Shown here one piece after another: positions 7,002 to 15,695 of a DNA stretch of 34,348 bases. The position numbers and the translations under genes were made by a program. Below the pieces are notes generated by a model. That model was given only the letters and a program-made list of their open reading frames with translations, made no database searches and was not told the origin of the DNA. Position 1 is the stretch's first letter. Every line of letters starts with the position of its first letter. The DNA is from CAZUMH01 sp964621645 (GTDB lineage: Bacteria; Zhuqueibacterota; QNDG01; JAGLOF01), in assembly GCA_964621645.1 (NCBI GenBank), contig CAZUMH010000028.1, positions 1 through 34,348 on the forward strand, read 5' to 3'.

Positions 7002-8237
7002 ATGGTGAGAGTCCGCCTGCTGACCATCGGTGATGAACTGGTGGGAGGCTATACCTTGGACAGAAACGGAACCTGGCTGGCCCGCACCCTGAGCGAGTCG
7101 GGGTGCACGGTAATTTCCATACAGAGTGTGGGGGACGATCCCGAAGAAATCACCGCCGCTTTGACAGGAGGAGCAGATGCCGATGCGGTTATCTGCACCG
7201 GCGGTTTGGGGCCGACGTCTGACGACCGCACCCGTCTGGCAGCAGCCCGTTTTTTCGGGAAAGAACTGGAATTCTCCGAAACACTTTGGCGGACGATCCA
7301 GGAGCGCTTCAGAAGCCGGGGAAGGGAACCATCCGAAACCAATCGTTCCCAGGCCTGGATTTTTGCAGGGGCTCTGCCCCTGCCGAACTCCAGGGGAACG
7401 GCTCCCGGAATCCTGATGCGACAGGGCTCCACCAGCTATTTTTTCCTGCCCGGAGTGCCGGCGGAAATGCGCCAGATGACCCTCAGTGAGGTGCTTCCCC
7501 GTCTGAGCAATGCCTATGCATTAATCCAGCCGTGTGTTGTTACTTTTAAAACATTCGGGCTGCCTGAATCCAGTCTTTATGAAAAACTCCGAGCCTTTGA
7601 GGAGAACTCCCCATCCGTTCAATTCGCCTATCTGCCGCACCGGGAGGGAATCGATCTGCGTCTCACTCTGAGCCAGGATGCTCCCGCGGCTGAGATGGAA
7701 CGGATCGAAACATCTCTCAGGCGGATACTGGGGCCGATTCTTTACGGCAAGAATGATGATACGCTGCCGGATCGGGTAGCCGCTCTCCTGTCCCGGGCCG
7801 GATTGACTCTGGCTTCGGCTGAATCGTGTACGGGAGGGTTGGTGTCCCATCTGCTGACGAACATCGCGGGAAGTTCGGCCTGGTTTGAGCGCGGCTTTGT
7901 CGTATACAGCAACCAAGCCAAGGTGGAGCAGCTGGGCGTGGATCCCGAAATTTTGCAGAATCACGGTGCCGTGAGCAGTGAGACGGCAGCGGCCCTGGCC
8001 AAGGGAGCCCGCACCAGGGCCGGAAGCGATATCGGTATTGCTACCACCGGCATCGCCGGGCCCTCGGGCTGGACGTTGGAGAAACCGGTGGGACTGGTCT
8101 TTATCGGCTATACCGACGCGAAGAAGACCGTGGTGGAGGAACACCGTTTCATCGGCGACCGGCTCGCAAACAAGACCCGCTCGGCACTTAGCGCCATCGA
8201 TCTGGTCAGGCGTAAACTCGAGGAGAATCCGATCTGA
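7002..8237 (+). CDS. cinA: CinA family protein (competence/damage-inducible; NMN deamidase)
   Basis: Two-domain protein of 411 residues. The N-terminal MoCF-like domain has TGGLGPTSDD and is linked to ADP-ribose pyrophosphatase activity in some homologues. The C-terminal PncC domain has SAESCTGG and GIAGPSG and deamidates nicotinamide mononucleotide for NAD recycling. It starts 7 bp after pgpA with GAGGGAA upstream, so it probably belongs to the pgsA-pgpA-cinA transcript. cinA close to recA is a widespread bacterial gene order. Confidence 0.95.
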   Translation: MVRVRLLTIGDELVGGYTLDRNGTWLARTLSESGCTVISIQSVGDDPEEITAALTGGADADAVICTGGLGPTSDDRTRLAAARFFGKELEFSETLWRTIQERFRSRGREPSETNRSQAWIFAGALPLPNSRGTAPGILMRQGSTSYFFLPGVPAEMRQMTLSEVLPRLSNAYALIQPCVVTFKTFGLPESSLYEKLRAFEENSPSVQFAYLPHREGIDLRLTLSQDAPAAEMERIETSLRRILGPILYGKNDDTLPDRVAALLSRAGLTLASAESCTGGLVSHLLTNIAGSSAWFERGFVVYSNQAKVEQLGVDPEILQNHGAVSSETAAALAKGARTRAGSDIGIATTGIAGPSGWTLEKPVGLVFIGYTDAKKTVVEEHRFIGDRLANKTRSALSAIDLVRRKLEENPI

Positions 8238-8268
8238 ACTCCGGTCCCGCGATTCTGTAAATGGATTT

Positions 8269-8348
8269 GGATCATCGTTGATTTCCTCCCCGCCATTTTA
8301 TCCTGAAACGGAAAAGCTTCAGCACCTCCGGTTCAGGATCAACGATCC
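8269..8348 (+). other. Nested inverted repeats after cinA
   Basis: An inner pair ATCCTGAAACGG (8300-8311) and CCGGTTCAGGAT (8328-8339) matches at 11 of 12 positions around a 16-base loop. An outer arm GGATCATCGTTGAT (8269-8282) is largely complementary to ATCAACGATCC (8338-8348), which overlaps the inner arm by two bases. It could act as a factor-dependent terminator or a structured 3' UTR of cinA. No long T-run follows. Confidence 0.45.
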
Positions 8349-8397
8349 TGTCTTTATCCCGCTGTTTTGATTGAGAGCTGCTCCGCTGCAGGGGGAG

Positions 8398-8457
8398 ATT
8401 CTGTAAACAGAATTATTTTGTCTCATCAGTTCTGTCTTCTATATTATCAGAAGGAAC
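8398..8457. promoter_or_regulatory. Palindromes upstream of the thpR-recA promoter
   Basis: A perfect 16-bp palindrome ATTCTGTAAACAGAAT (8398-8413; 7-bp arms, 2-bp centre) is followed by a second inverted repeat GTTC..CTTCT / AGAAG-GAAC (8429-8457). They could bind a repressor of the recA operon, but neither matches the E. coli (CTGT-N8-ACAG) or Bacillus (CGAAC-N4-GTTCG) LexA box. The assignment is speculative. Confidence 0.35.
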
Positions 8458-8494
8458 AACGGATCCGGGAGACCGCCATAACCGACATTCATCC

Positions 8495-8522
8495 TTGATT
8501 TTATTGGTTATTTTGTTATCTT
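8495..8522 (+). promoter_or_regulatory. Candidate promoter for thpR-recA-recX-alaS
   Basis: TTGATT (8495-8500) and TATCTT (8517-8522) are separated by 16 bases, about 50 bp before thpR. The segment ATCCTTGATTTT here is repeated exactly in the promoter region of hsp20 (27591-27602). Confidence 0.45.
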
Positions 8523-8571
8523 GTACTATCCCGGTTCACGTGCGAGACCTCCTCAGTGTAGGAACATTTCT

Positions 8572-9135
8572 ATGAACGAAAATATGGTGCGTTTGTTCAT
8601 TTCTGTATCTCTGCCGGGAGAACTGAAAGAGCGAATCGCCGCTTTTCAGCAGCAGCTGCGCCGTCTGGATGGTGATATCCGCTGGGCCCGGCCGGAGACG
8701 ATGCATCTGACCCTGAAGTTTCTTGGAGATGTAGAATCCGGCAGGGTTTCGAGCCTGAAACAGGCCCTGGAAAAAGCCGCCACGGAGATATCCCCCTTCA
8801 CGGTGCGGCTGGCCGGCACTGGACGTTTCCCCATGAAGGGACGTCCTCGGGTGCTCTGGATCGGAATCGATGAAGGGGCAGATGAGCTGGCGGGATTGGC
8901 TCGGGGCATCGATGACCAACTGGCGGCTCTGAAATTCCCCGGGGAGGAACACCCCTATTCCGCCCATATAACGTTGGGCCGGGTGAGATCGGAACGACGG
9001 ATTGATACAATCCTGGCCGCCCTGGAAGGTGGCTTCCCCGGAGGAGAATTTATTGTGGACAGTATACACCTGATGAAGAGCGATCTGCTGCCGGAAGGAG
9101 CCCGGCATACAGCGTTGTCATCAATCCAACTATAA
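8572..9135 (+). CDS. thpR: RNA 2',3'-cyclic phosphodiesterase (LigT/ThpR)
   Basis: Member of the 2H phosphoesterase family, which opens 2',3'-cyclic phosphates on RNA ends. Both catalytic HxT motifs are visible: MHLTLKFLG near residue 45 and SAHITLGRV near residue 130. The protein starts MNENMVRLFISVSLP, the family's normal beginning, and is 187 residues long. The frame is open back to 8521, but ATG 8572 has TAGGA upstream and the right homology. It sits between cinA and recA, a common place for this gene, and ends 12 bp before recA, so it is likely co-transcribed with it. Confidence 0.93.
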   Translation: MNENMVRLFISVSLPGELKERIAAFQQQLRRLDGDIRWARPETMHLTLKFLGDVESGRVSSLKQALEKAATEISPFTVRLAGTGRFPMKGRPRVLWIGIDEGADELAGLARGIDDQLAALKFPGEEHPYSAHITLGRVRSERRIDTILAALEGGFPGGEFIVDSIHLMKSDLLPEGARHTALSSIQL

Positions 9136-9147
9136 GGAAGAAAGACC

Positions 9148-10197
9148 ATGGCGAACAGCAAAGAAGATAAACTGAAAGCACTGGATCTGGCCATAAGCCA
9201 AATCGATAAGCAGTTTGGCAAGGGATCGGTGATGCGGCTGGGGATGTCCCAGGCGGTTGCCCAGGTTCCCATTATCAGCACTGGATCACTTTCTCTGGAT
9301 GAAGCCCTTGGTGTCGGCGGGATTCCCCGGGGCCGGATCATTGAGCTTTACGGACCGGAGTCATCCGGCAAAACGACTCTGGCACTTCATATCATCGCCG
9401 AAGCCCAGAAGAAGGACGGAGTAGCCGCATTTATTGACGCCGAACACGCTCTGGACGCCAAATATGCCAAGGCCCTGGGTGTCAATGTCGACGATCTGCT
9501 CATCAGCCAGCCTGATACTGGTGAGCAAGCCCTGGAGATAACCGAGACCCTGGTCCGCAGCGGCGCTGTGGATGTCATTGTGGTGGATTCCGTGGCTGCC
9601 CTGGTCCCCCGTGCCGAGATCGAAGGAGAGATGGGTGACTCCCAAATGGGCCTGCAGGCGCGCCTCATGTCCCAGGCGATGAGAAAGCTGGCGGGAGCCA
9701 TCAACAAGTCCAGAACCTCTGTGGTTTTTATCAACCAGATACGCATGAAGATCGGAGTCATGTTCGGAAATCCCGAGACCACCACTGGAGGCAACGCCCT
9801 CAAGTTCTACGCTACGATCAGGATGGATATCCGCCGTATCGGCGCCATTAAGGACGGCACCAATGTGATCGGCAACCGCACCCGGGTCAAGGTAGTTAAA
9901 AACAAGATTGCTCCTCCCTTCAAAGAAGCCGAGTTCGATATCATGTACGGTACCGGTATTTCCCTGACCGGCGACGTGCTTGACAAGGCCGTAGAACTGA
10001 ATATTGTGGAGAAATCAGGTACTTGGTATTCTTATGGAGAAGAGAGAATAGGCCAGGGAAGGGAGAACGTGAAACTATTCCTGAGCCAACCGGAAAACCA
10101 GGATATATTTGAAAAGATAATTACCGAAGTGAAGAGCAAGCTGGGATTTGTACCTGATGAAAAAAGCGCCGCTCCAGAGGAAGAGAAAGGCGAATAG
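9148..10197 (+). CDS. recA: Recombinase RecA
   Basis: Central strand-exchange protein and activator of LexA self-cleavage. The 349-residue protein has Walker A GPESSGKTT at residues 69-77, the DVIVVDSVAALVPRAEIEGEMGD Walker B/L1 region, the GNALKFYATIRMDIR L2 region and the KNKIAPPFKEAEFDI segment. AAGGAAG lies 8-14 bases before the ATG. Its 3' end overlaps recX, its negative modulator. No intein or other insertion is present. Confidence 0.99.
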   Translation: MANSKEDKLKALDLAISQIDKQFGKGSVMRLGMSQAVAQVPIISTGSLSLDEALGVGGIPRGRIIELYGPESSGKTTLALHIIAEAQKKDGVAAFIDAEHALDAKYAKALGVNVDDLLISQPDTGEQALEITETLVRSGAVDVIVVDSVAALVPRAEIEGEMGDSQMGLQARLMSQAMRKLAGAINKSRTSVVFINQIRMKIGVMFGNPETTTGGNALKFYATIRMDIRRIGAIKDGTNVIGNRTRVKVVKNKIAPPFKEAEFDIMYGTGISLTGDVLDKAVELNIVEKSGTWYSYGEERIGQGRENVKLFLSQPENQDIFEKIITEVKSKLGFVPDEKSAAPEEEKGE

Positions 10198-10834
10198 CGA
10201 AAAGCATTTAGTCACGGAAATCCAGCAGCAGAAGAAACGGAACCGGCGTTACTCCATTTTCCTGGATGACGAGTTCGCCTTCGGCCTGGATAAGGAAGTT
10301 CTATACGTTTTTCCCCTGCACCGCGGGGATGAGTTGACCCGGCGGCAGATCGATGCCATCCTCAAAGAAGAGGAGGCGGTTCAAGCGAGAATAAAGGCTG
10401 TTTCTCTGATATCTTACCGGGCTCGCAGTGTGACGGAACTGCGTCAAAAACTGACCGTTAAAGGATTTGGTTCCGATACTGTTGAAAGAGTGGTTCAGGA
10501 TCTCCTGCGTATAGGGGTCCTGGACGACCGCAAGTTCGCCGAAGCCTTCGTGCATACCCGTATGAGCGGGAAACCCATGGCCGTGCGACTCCTGCGGCAG
10601 GAATTGCGGAGCAAAGGCCTGGATCCGCATGTAATCGAAGAAGTATTGGAAAACGAATACGGGCCCCTCTCGGAAGACGAAGTGGCCCGTTCCCTGGCTG
10701 AGAAAAAAAAACGCAGCCTGCCGCCGGACAGAGAGAAAGCGGCCCGGCGTCTGAGGGATTATCTGCAGCGCCGCGGCTTCGGCTGGCAGATCATCGCGCC
10801 GATAATAGAAGAATACCGACAGAGAGACGAGTGA
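10157..10834 (+). CDS. recX: Regulatory protein RecX
   Basis: Inhibits RecA filament growth. The 225-residue protein contains the RecX three-helix repeats, with the diagnostic RARSVTELRQKL...KGF and GVLDDRKFAEAF segments, then a second helical set and a GFGWQII end. The start is uncertain: ATG 10157 lies 41 bp inside recA, and an upstream in-frame TTG at 10148 is possible. The overlap implies coupled translation. An A9 run at about 10703-10711 encodes part of EKKKR and is a possible slippage spot. Confidence 0.9.
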   Translation: MKKAPLQRKRKANSEKHLVTEIQQQKKRNRRYSIFLDDEFAFGLDKEVLYVFPLHRGDELTRRQIDAILKEEEAVQARIKAVSLISYRARSVTELRQKLTVKGFGSDTVERVVQDLLRIGVLDDRKFAEAFVHTRMSGKPMAVRLLRQELRSKGLDPHVIEEVLENEYGPLSEDEVARSLAEKKKRSLPPDREKAARRLRDYLQRRGFGWQIIAPIIEEYRQRDE

Positions 10835-10863
10835 CCCATCACCATGGAAAAACTGGACGAAGA

Positions 10864-13479
10864 ATGAAAGCAGCTGAAGTCAGACAATCATATATCGATT
10901 TTTTCGCCGAGCGGGGGCATAAGGCCGTCCCCAGCGCTCCGGTGGTGCCCCAGGATGATCCCACCCTGCTTTTTACCAACGCCGGGATGAACCAGTTCAA
11001 GGATGTTTTTCTGGAAACGGGGACCCGGCCCTACAAGCGGGCCGTGGATTCCCAGAAATGCATCAGAGTCAGCGGCAAACATAACGACCTGGAAGAAGTG
11101 GGCCACGACACCTACCATCATACTTTTTTTGAGATGATGGGCAACTGGTCCTTCGGGGATTATTACAAGAAAGAGGCCATTGAATGGGCCTGGGATCTGG
11201 TCACCCGGATCTGGGGGCTGCCGAAGAAACGGCTCTACGCTACCGTTTTCAGAGAGGATAACGAGGCGGAAGAATGGTGGAAAAAGGTAACGAACATCGA
11301 CCATTCCCACATTTTCCGTTTCGACGAGAAGGATAACTTTTGGGAAATGGGGGAGGTTGGCCCCTGTGGCCCCTGTTCCGAGATCCATATCGATCTAGGT
11401 GAAGCGGCCTGCGACCATAAAGAAGAAAAGGGACATGTCTGCGGCGTCAACGGCGGCTGCGCCCGCTATATAGAATTGTGGAATCTCGTGTTTATCCAAT
11501 ACAACCGGGATGCTTCCGGCAAGACGGTAACGCTTCCCGCCAGACATGTAGATACCGGTCTGGGACTGGAACGGGCCGTGGCCGTGCTCCAGGGGACAGG
11601 ATCCAACTATCAGACCGATCTCTTTCTCCCCATTATGGAGCACCTCTCCGATTTGACAGAAAAACCCGTCACGGATGCTTCCCTGCTTCCCGCTTTTCGG
11701 GTCATCGCCGACCACGTGCGCGCCCTTACGACGGCCATTACCGACGGGGCTCTGCCCTCCAACGAAGGCCGGGGATACGTACTGCGCCGCATTCTGCGCC
11801 GGGCGGCCCGCTACGGCCGCAACCTCGAGATGCACGAACCCTTTATCTACAAGCTGGTGCCCACGGTGAGTGACATTTTGGGAGGAGCATATCCGGAGAT
11901 CGCCGAGCGGATAGAACATACCACTCATGTCATCAGATCGGAAGAGGAGCGCTTCAACGAGGTGCTGGATCGGGGCATGGAGATATTCGAACAGATCATC
12001 AGGGCCGCTAAAAAACGGGGAAACACGGTCATCCCCGGGACAGAGGCCTTTAAACTCTATGACACCTACGGATTCCCTCTGGATTTGACCCAGCTGATGG
12101 CCCGGGAACGGAATTTAGCGGTGGATGAAAAGAGCTTCCAACAGGAACTGGAGGCCCAGCGGGAACGGGCCAGAGAAGCTGCGGGATTTGGAAAAGGGGA
12201 AAAAGCCGAATGGACCGTCCTGAGTGAGGGCGCCCATTCTGAATTTCTGGGATACGGGAGCTGTTTCAGCGATTGTACTATCCGCCGCTACCGTCCCTCC
12301 GACCAGAGAGTGGAAGTGGTCCTGGACCGTACTCCCTTCTATGCCGAGTCGGGAGGTCAGGTGGGCGACAGGGGATCCATCAACGGTGACGGTTTCACCA
12401 TCGAGGTGGAGGATACCTTCAAGGAGGGTGACTTCATTATCCACATCGGCAGGTTTATCGAGGGAGACAGGATCAGCGGTCCCGCGGTAACAGTCCAGGT
12501 GGATGAGGACCGGCGCAAGTCCACGGCTCGCAACCACACATCCACCCATCTGCTCCATAAGGCGCTCAAGGAGCGGCTGGGAGATCACGTGAATCAGGCC
12601 GGATCACTGGTCTCCCCGGAGCGTCTGCGTTTCGATTTTACCCACTTCGCGGCCCTGAACCGGGAAGATCTGGACTGGATCGAAAAGCGGGTAAACCGCC
12701 AAGTCCGTTCTGATATGAAACTGAACATTTATGAGACCAGCCTGAAGGAGGCCAAAGCAAAAGGCGTCACCGCCCTCTTCGGCGAGAAATATGATGAAAC
12801 GGTGCGGGTGGTGGCCATCGACGACTATTCCATGGAGCTGTGCGGCGGCACCCATCTTGAGAGTACAGGCGAGATCGGTTATTTCCGCATCGTCAGGGAA
12901 GAAAGTGTGGCCGCGGGAGTGCGCCGCATCGAGGCCGTTACCGGCATTGAGGCCGATCGCCAGATCAGGGAAGAGAAGCACCTGCTGGCTCGACTGGAAG
13001 ATCTCCTGGCCTGCCGCCGGGAAGAACTGGCTGAACGGCTGAGTGCAGTGCTGGCCGAGAACAAAGAGCTGTCCAAGTCCCTGGCAAAGGTAAAGATGGA
13101 ATCGGCCGGCAGCGAAGCCGTCGATCTTCTGGACAGTTTTAAAAAGGCAGAGGGAATACCCTACCTGGCCACCCGGGTGGAAGCGGCCGATGTGAATGAG
13201 CTGAGAGCCCTGGGAGACAAATTGCGGGAGAAACTGTCCTCCGGCGTGGCGGTGCTGGCGACTCACTGGGGTAACAAAGTCCAGTTTCTCTGTGTGGTCA
13301 GTGACGATCTCATCCGGGAAAAGGGATTAAAGGCTGGTGATATCGTGCGGGAAGTGGCCAGGAAAGCTGACGGCAGCGGTGGCGGACGGCCTCAATTCGC
13401 CCTGGCCGGAGCCAAGTCTCCGGATAAGATCGACACGGCCTTGGCCGCGGTTCCGGAAATCATTACCTCTTTGCTCTGA
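10864..13479 (+). CDS. alaS: Alanyl-tRNA synthetase
   Basis: Class II synthetase charging tRNA-Ala, with editing of Ser and Gly. The 871-residue length matches the family. The N-terminal catalytic core holds the LLFTNAGMNQFKDVFLG-type motif and HTFFEMMGNWSFGDYFK-type motif 2. The editing domain has H558xxxH562 and C660xxxH664 zinc ligands (E. coli 564/568 and 666/670). A DHHA1/C-Ala tail with coiled coil and GGGRPQFALAG closes the protein. The frame extends to a GTG at 10831 overlapping recX, but ATG 10864 gives the canonical MKAAEVRQSYIDFF start. recA-recX-alaS is a conserved order. Confidence 0.96.
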   Translation: MKAAEVRQSYIDFFAERGHKAVPSAPVVPQDDPTLLFTNAGMNQFKDVFLETGTRPYKRAVDSQKCIRVSGKHNDLEEVGHDTYHHTFFEMMGNWSFGDYYKKEAIEWAWDLVTRIWGLPKKRLYATVFREDNEAEEWWKKVTNIDHSHIFRFDEKDNFWEMGEVGPCGPCSEIHIDLGEAACDHKEEKGHVCGVNGGCARYIELWNLVFIQYNRDASGKTVTLPARHVDTGLGLERAVAVLQGTGSNYQTDLFLPIMEHLSDLTEKPVTDASLLPAFRVIADHVRALTTAITDGALPSNEGRGYVLRRILRRAARYGRNLEMHEPFIYKLVPTVSDILGGAYPEIAERIEHTTHVIRSEEERFNEVLDRGMEIFEQIIRAAKKRGNTVIPGTEAFKLYDTYGFPLDLTQLMARERNLAVDEKSFQQELEAQRERAREAAGFGKGEKAEWTVLSEGAHSEFLGYGSCFSDCTIRRYRPSDQRVEVVLDRTPFYAESGGQVGDRGSINGDGFTIEVEDTFKEGDFIIHIGRFIEGDRISGPAVTVQVDEDRRKSTARNHTSTHLLHKALKERLGDHVNQAGSLVSPERLRFDFTHFAALNREDLDWIEKRVNRQVRSDMKLNIYETSLKEAKAKGVTALFGEKYDETVRVVAIDDYSMELCGGTHLESTGEIGYFRIVREESVAAGVRRIEAVTGIEADRQIREEKHLLARLEDLLACRREELAERLSAVLAENKELSKSLAKVKMESAGSEAVDLLDSFKKAEGIPYLATRVEAADVNELRALGDKLREKLSSGVAVLATHWGNKVQFLCVVSDDLIREKGLKAGDIVREVARKADGSGGGRPQFALAGAKSPDKIDTALAAVPEIITSLL

Positions 13480-13495
13480 TAAAAAGAGGCAGTAC

Positions 13496-14242
13496 ATGAG
13501 CGTATACGAAAAGCTGTTTGGTGCTGATACCGTTGGTGCCGGCCGTTTTCTGGTGCTGCTGGATCCTGACAAACTCAATGAGGTGGAAGCGGTCAGGGTC
13601 GCCGAACGCTGTCAGAAAGCGGGGGTGGACGGCTTGCTGCTGGGTGGAAGCCTGATCTTTGAGAACAATTTTGATCGCTGGGTACAGGCCCTCCGGGAAA
13701 GCTGCTCCCTTCCCCTTATCCTTTTCCCCGGCAACGGCTATCAAATCTCTTTCAAGGCCCATGCCATTCTGTTCATGAGTCTCCTCAGCGGCAGAAATCC
13801 CCATTATCTTATCGGCGAACAGGTAATTTCAGCCCCCCGAGTACGCGCGGCGGGACTGGAAACCATCGCCACGGCCTACCTCCTCATCGATGGAGGCAAC
13901 ATGACGTCGGTGGCTTTCCTCAGTGGAACGACTCCCATCCCCCGGGACAAGACCGATATCGCTGTGGCCCACGCCCTGGCAGCCCGGTATCTGGGGATGC
14001 GGGTCATCTATCTGGAGGGGGGCAGCGGAGCCAGAGAGTCGGTGCCGCAAGAGATGATCTCCGCGGTAGATGAAGCGGCCGCTCTCCCGATAATCGTGGG
14101 AGGGGGCATTTCATCACCGGAGGAGGCGGCCCGCAAGGTGGAAGCCGGCGCCTGCGCCGTGGTAACGGGCACTATTATCGAACGGGATAATTCCTCTGTT
14201 CTGCTGACGGAATTCGCCAGGGCAGTCCACGGGGAAGTGTAA
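13496..14242 (+). CDS. Geranylgeranylglyceryl phosphate synthase-like (PcrB/GGGPS family)
   Basis: TIM-barrel prenyltransferase joining a polyprenyl diphosphate to sn-glycerol-1-phosphate, the first step of ether lipid synthesis in archaea. Relatives occur in Bacteroidetes-like bacteria and as PcrB in Firmicutes. Seen here in 248 residues: an LLDPDK motif near residue 20, GVDGLLLGGS (about 43-52), FPGNGYQIS, the substrate-binding YLEGGSGA (about 174-181) and the phosphate-binding IIVGGGI and VVTGTIIE near the C-terminus. The start at 13496 has AGAGG upstream; the frame is open further back into alaS but that part is shadow. It starts 16 bp after alaS. The prenyl chain length cannot be read from the sequence. 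Confidence 0.9.
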   Translation: MSVYEKLFGADTVGAGRFLVLLDPDKLNEVEAVRVAERCQKAGVDGLLLGGSLIFENNFDRWVQALRESCSLPLILFPGNGYQISFKAHAILFMSLLSGRNPHYLIGEQVISAPRVRAAGLETIATAYLLIDGGNMTSVAFLSGTTPIPRDKTDIAVAHALAARYLGMRVIYLEGGSGARESVPQEMISAVDEAAALPIIVGGGISSPEEAARKVEAGACAVVTGTIIERDNSSVLLTEFARAVHGEV

Positions 14243-14257
14243 CAGGATGACCCGCGT

Positions 14258-15031
14258 ATGATCGACATCCACGCCCATGTATTGCCCGGCATAGATGACG
14301 GCCCCTCGGACCTGGAAGGATCCATGGAGCTCATCCGTCAGGGGTACCGCGACGGGATTCGGGGTGTGGTGTGCACCTCTCATGTGCTCGATGAACTTAC
14401 CGATGAAACCGAAAGGATTTTCAGGAATAAATTCCGCCAGCTGCAGGCGCGGATTAAGGAAGAAGCTCTGCCCGTAACTCTCTGGCTGGGATCAGAGATC
14501 CACTGCCAGACCATTTTTGATCCGGCCAGACCGCTGGCGACGCTGAACGGAAACGGCAAATACCTGCTTATCGAGCTGCCGCTGTCGCACCTGCCCTCCC
14601 AGGCCCGGGAAATTTTATTCAATCTGAGCATGAAGGGGATCACTCCAATTTTGGCTCATCCGGAACGCAACGGCGCTATCCTGGAGAATACCCGATTGGC
14701 CTGGGAATTCGTCCGCCAGGGTGTTCTGCTGCAGATAAATGCCGGCAGTATTACAGGGCGCTTCGGCCGCGGCACACGCAAACTTGCCCTCACGTTGCTC
14801 GATCATAACCTGGTCTCCTTCGTGGCCTCGGACTGTCACCGGGCCAGCAGCCGGCCGTTGATTCTCAGTAAAGCCAGGGAAATAGTTACCCGCCGCTGGG
14901 GCCGGGGATGGGCCGAGGTGCTGTTCGAGCTTAATCCCTATCGGGCGGTGCAGGGTATGGAGATTGATCCGCCGGAACCGGTGTCGCAGGATGAAAAGGT
15001 GACATTTCTGCGCCGGCTTTTTCGCGGTTGA
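14258..15031 (+). CDS. CpsB/CapC-type PHP-domain tyrosine-protein phosphatase
   Basis: Metal-dependent phosphatase family (CpsB, YwqE, CapC) that dephosphorylates bacterial tyrosine kinases controlling capsule or exopolysaccharide export. The 257-residue protein shows the PHP metal-binding set: H5-x-H7 at the N-terminus (MIDIHAHVLPGIDDG), TSH at about 47-49, an acidic SEIH, AHPERN, and SDCHR near residue 190. No partner tyrosine kinase or Wzc-like gene is in the window. It lies between the GGGP synthase and gmhA with short gaps, which fits an envelope-related transcription unit. Its real substrate is not shown by the sequence. Confidence 0.88.
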   Translation: MIDIHAHVLPGIDDGPSDLEGSMELIRQGYRDGIRGVVCTSHVLDELTDETERIFRNKFRQLQARIKEEALPVTLWLGSEIHCQTIFDPARPLATLNGNGKYLLIELPLSHLPSQAREILFNLSMKGITPILAHPERNGAILENTRLAWEFVRQGVLLQINAGSITGRFGRGTRKLALTLLDHNLVSFVASDCHRASSRPLILSKAREIVTRRWGRGWAEVLFELNPYRAVQGMEIDPPEPVSQDEKVTFLRRLFRG

Positions 15032-15047
15032 GAGTGGGGGAATTCAT

Positions 15048-15629
15048 ATGAACGACGCGATTAATAATGAGATTCGGCACCAACTGAGGGAGAGCGCCGC
15101 TTTGATGGAGAAGATGGCCGCCGGAACAGTGGAATCCATCGCGGCGGCGGCGGACCTGATCGGAACGGCCCTGCGAAAGGGGAACAAGCTGCTGCTCTGC
15201 GGCAACGGCGGCAGTGCCGCCGATTGTCAGCACCTGGCCGCAGAACTGGTTGGCCGCTATAAGCGGGAACGGCGGGGAGTGCCCGCCATCGCCCTTACCA
15301 CGGACACCTCCATCCTTACCTCGGTGGGAAACGATTACGGATATAAAGAGATATTCCGTCGGCAGGTGGAGGCCCTGGGCCGCGAGGGAGATGTGCTCCT
15401 GGGGATCAGCACCAGCGGCCGTTCGGCTAATGTCATCGAAGCATTGAGGGAGGCCGGCAGGCTGGGAATGAAAAGGATCGTGCTGATCGGGGGAAAAGGC
15501 GGCGAGATAGGGGATGAGGCGGAAGTAGTGATTGCCGTGCCGCATACGGACACGCCCCGCGTTCAGGAGGCCCAGGCAATAGCGGGACATATCATCTGTG
15601 ATCTGGTGGAGCAGGGGCTGGGGGAGTAG
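15048..15629 (+). CDS. gmhA: Phosphoheptose isomerase (sedoheptulose-7-phosphate isomerase)
   Basis: Converts sedoheptulose 7-phosphate to D-glycero-D-manno-heptose 7-phosphate, first step of ADP-heptose synthesis for lipopolysaccharide core or S-layer glycans. The SIS-domain motifs GNGGSAADCQHLAAEL (substrate phosphate and catalytic region, about residues 52-67), SVGNDYGYKEIF and GISTSGRSANVIEAL are all present, with the C-terminal HIICDLVEQ helix carrying the conserved His. Length 193 is typical. GGGGGAA lies 6-12 bases before the ATG. It suggests a Gram-negative envelope with heptose. It is the last plus-strand gene before a switch of strand. Confidence 0.95.
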   Translation: MNDAINNEIRHQLRESAALMEKMAAGTVESIAAAADLIGTALRKGNKLLLCGNGGSAADCQHLAAELVGRYKRERRGVPAIALTTDTSILTSVGNDYGYKEIFRRQVEALGREGDVLLGISTSGRSANVIEALREAGRLGMKRIVLIGGKGGEIGDEAEVVIAVPHTDTPRVQEAQAIAGHIICDLVEQGLGE

Positions 15630-15646
15630 TTGGCGCTAACCCCCTT

Positions 15647-15683
15647 CCTCGGCTGACGCCGAGGGTCCCCCTTGTCAGGGGGA
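15647..15683. repeat. Paired-hairpin repeat, copy 1
   Basis: Two perfect 7-bp hairpins in a row: CCTCGGC-TGAC-GCCGAGG (15647-15664) and TCCCCCT-TGTC-AGGGGGA (15666-15683). Similar units follow at 15696 and 18744, with the CCTC/GAGG ends and the TCC after the first hairpin conserved while stem interiors covary. It lies between convergent genes. Confidence 0.75.
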
Positions 15684-15695
15684 TAAAAAATCCTT

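Noticed and set aside
8398..8413. LexA box upstream of recA
   Set aside because: The palindrome has CTGT and ACAG only 2 bases apart, whereas the E. coli box needs 8; the Gram-positive motif is also absent.
10703..10711. A9 run in recX as a phase-variation tract
   Set aside because: It encodes part of a normal Lys/Arg stretch in a conserved protein. With no evidence for on/off switching of recX, it is noted only as a possible slippage spot.
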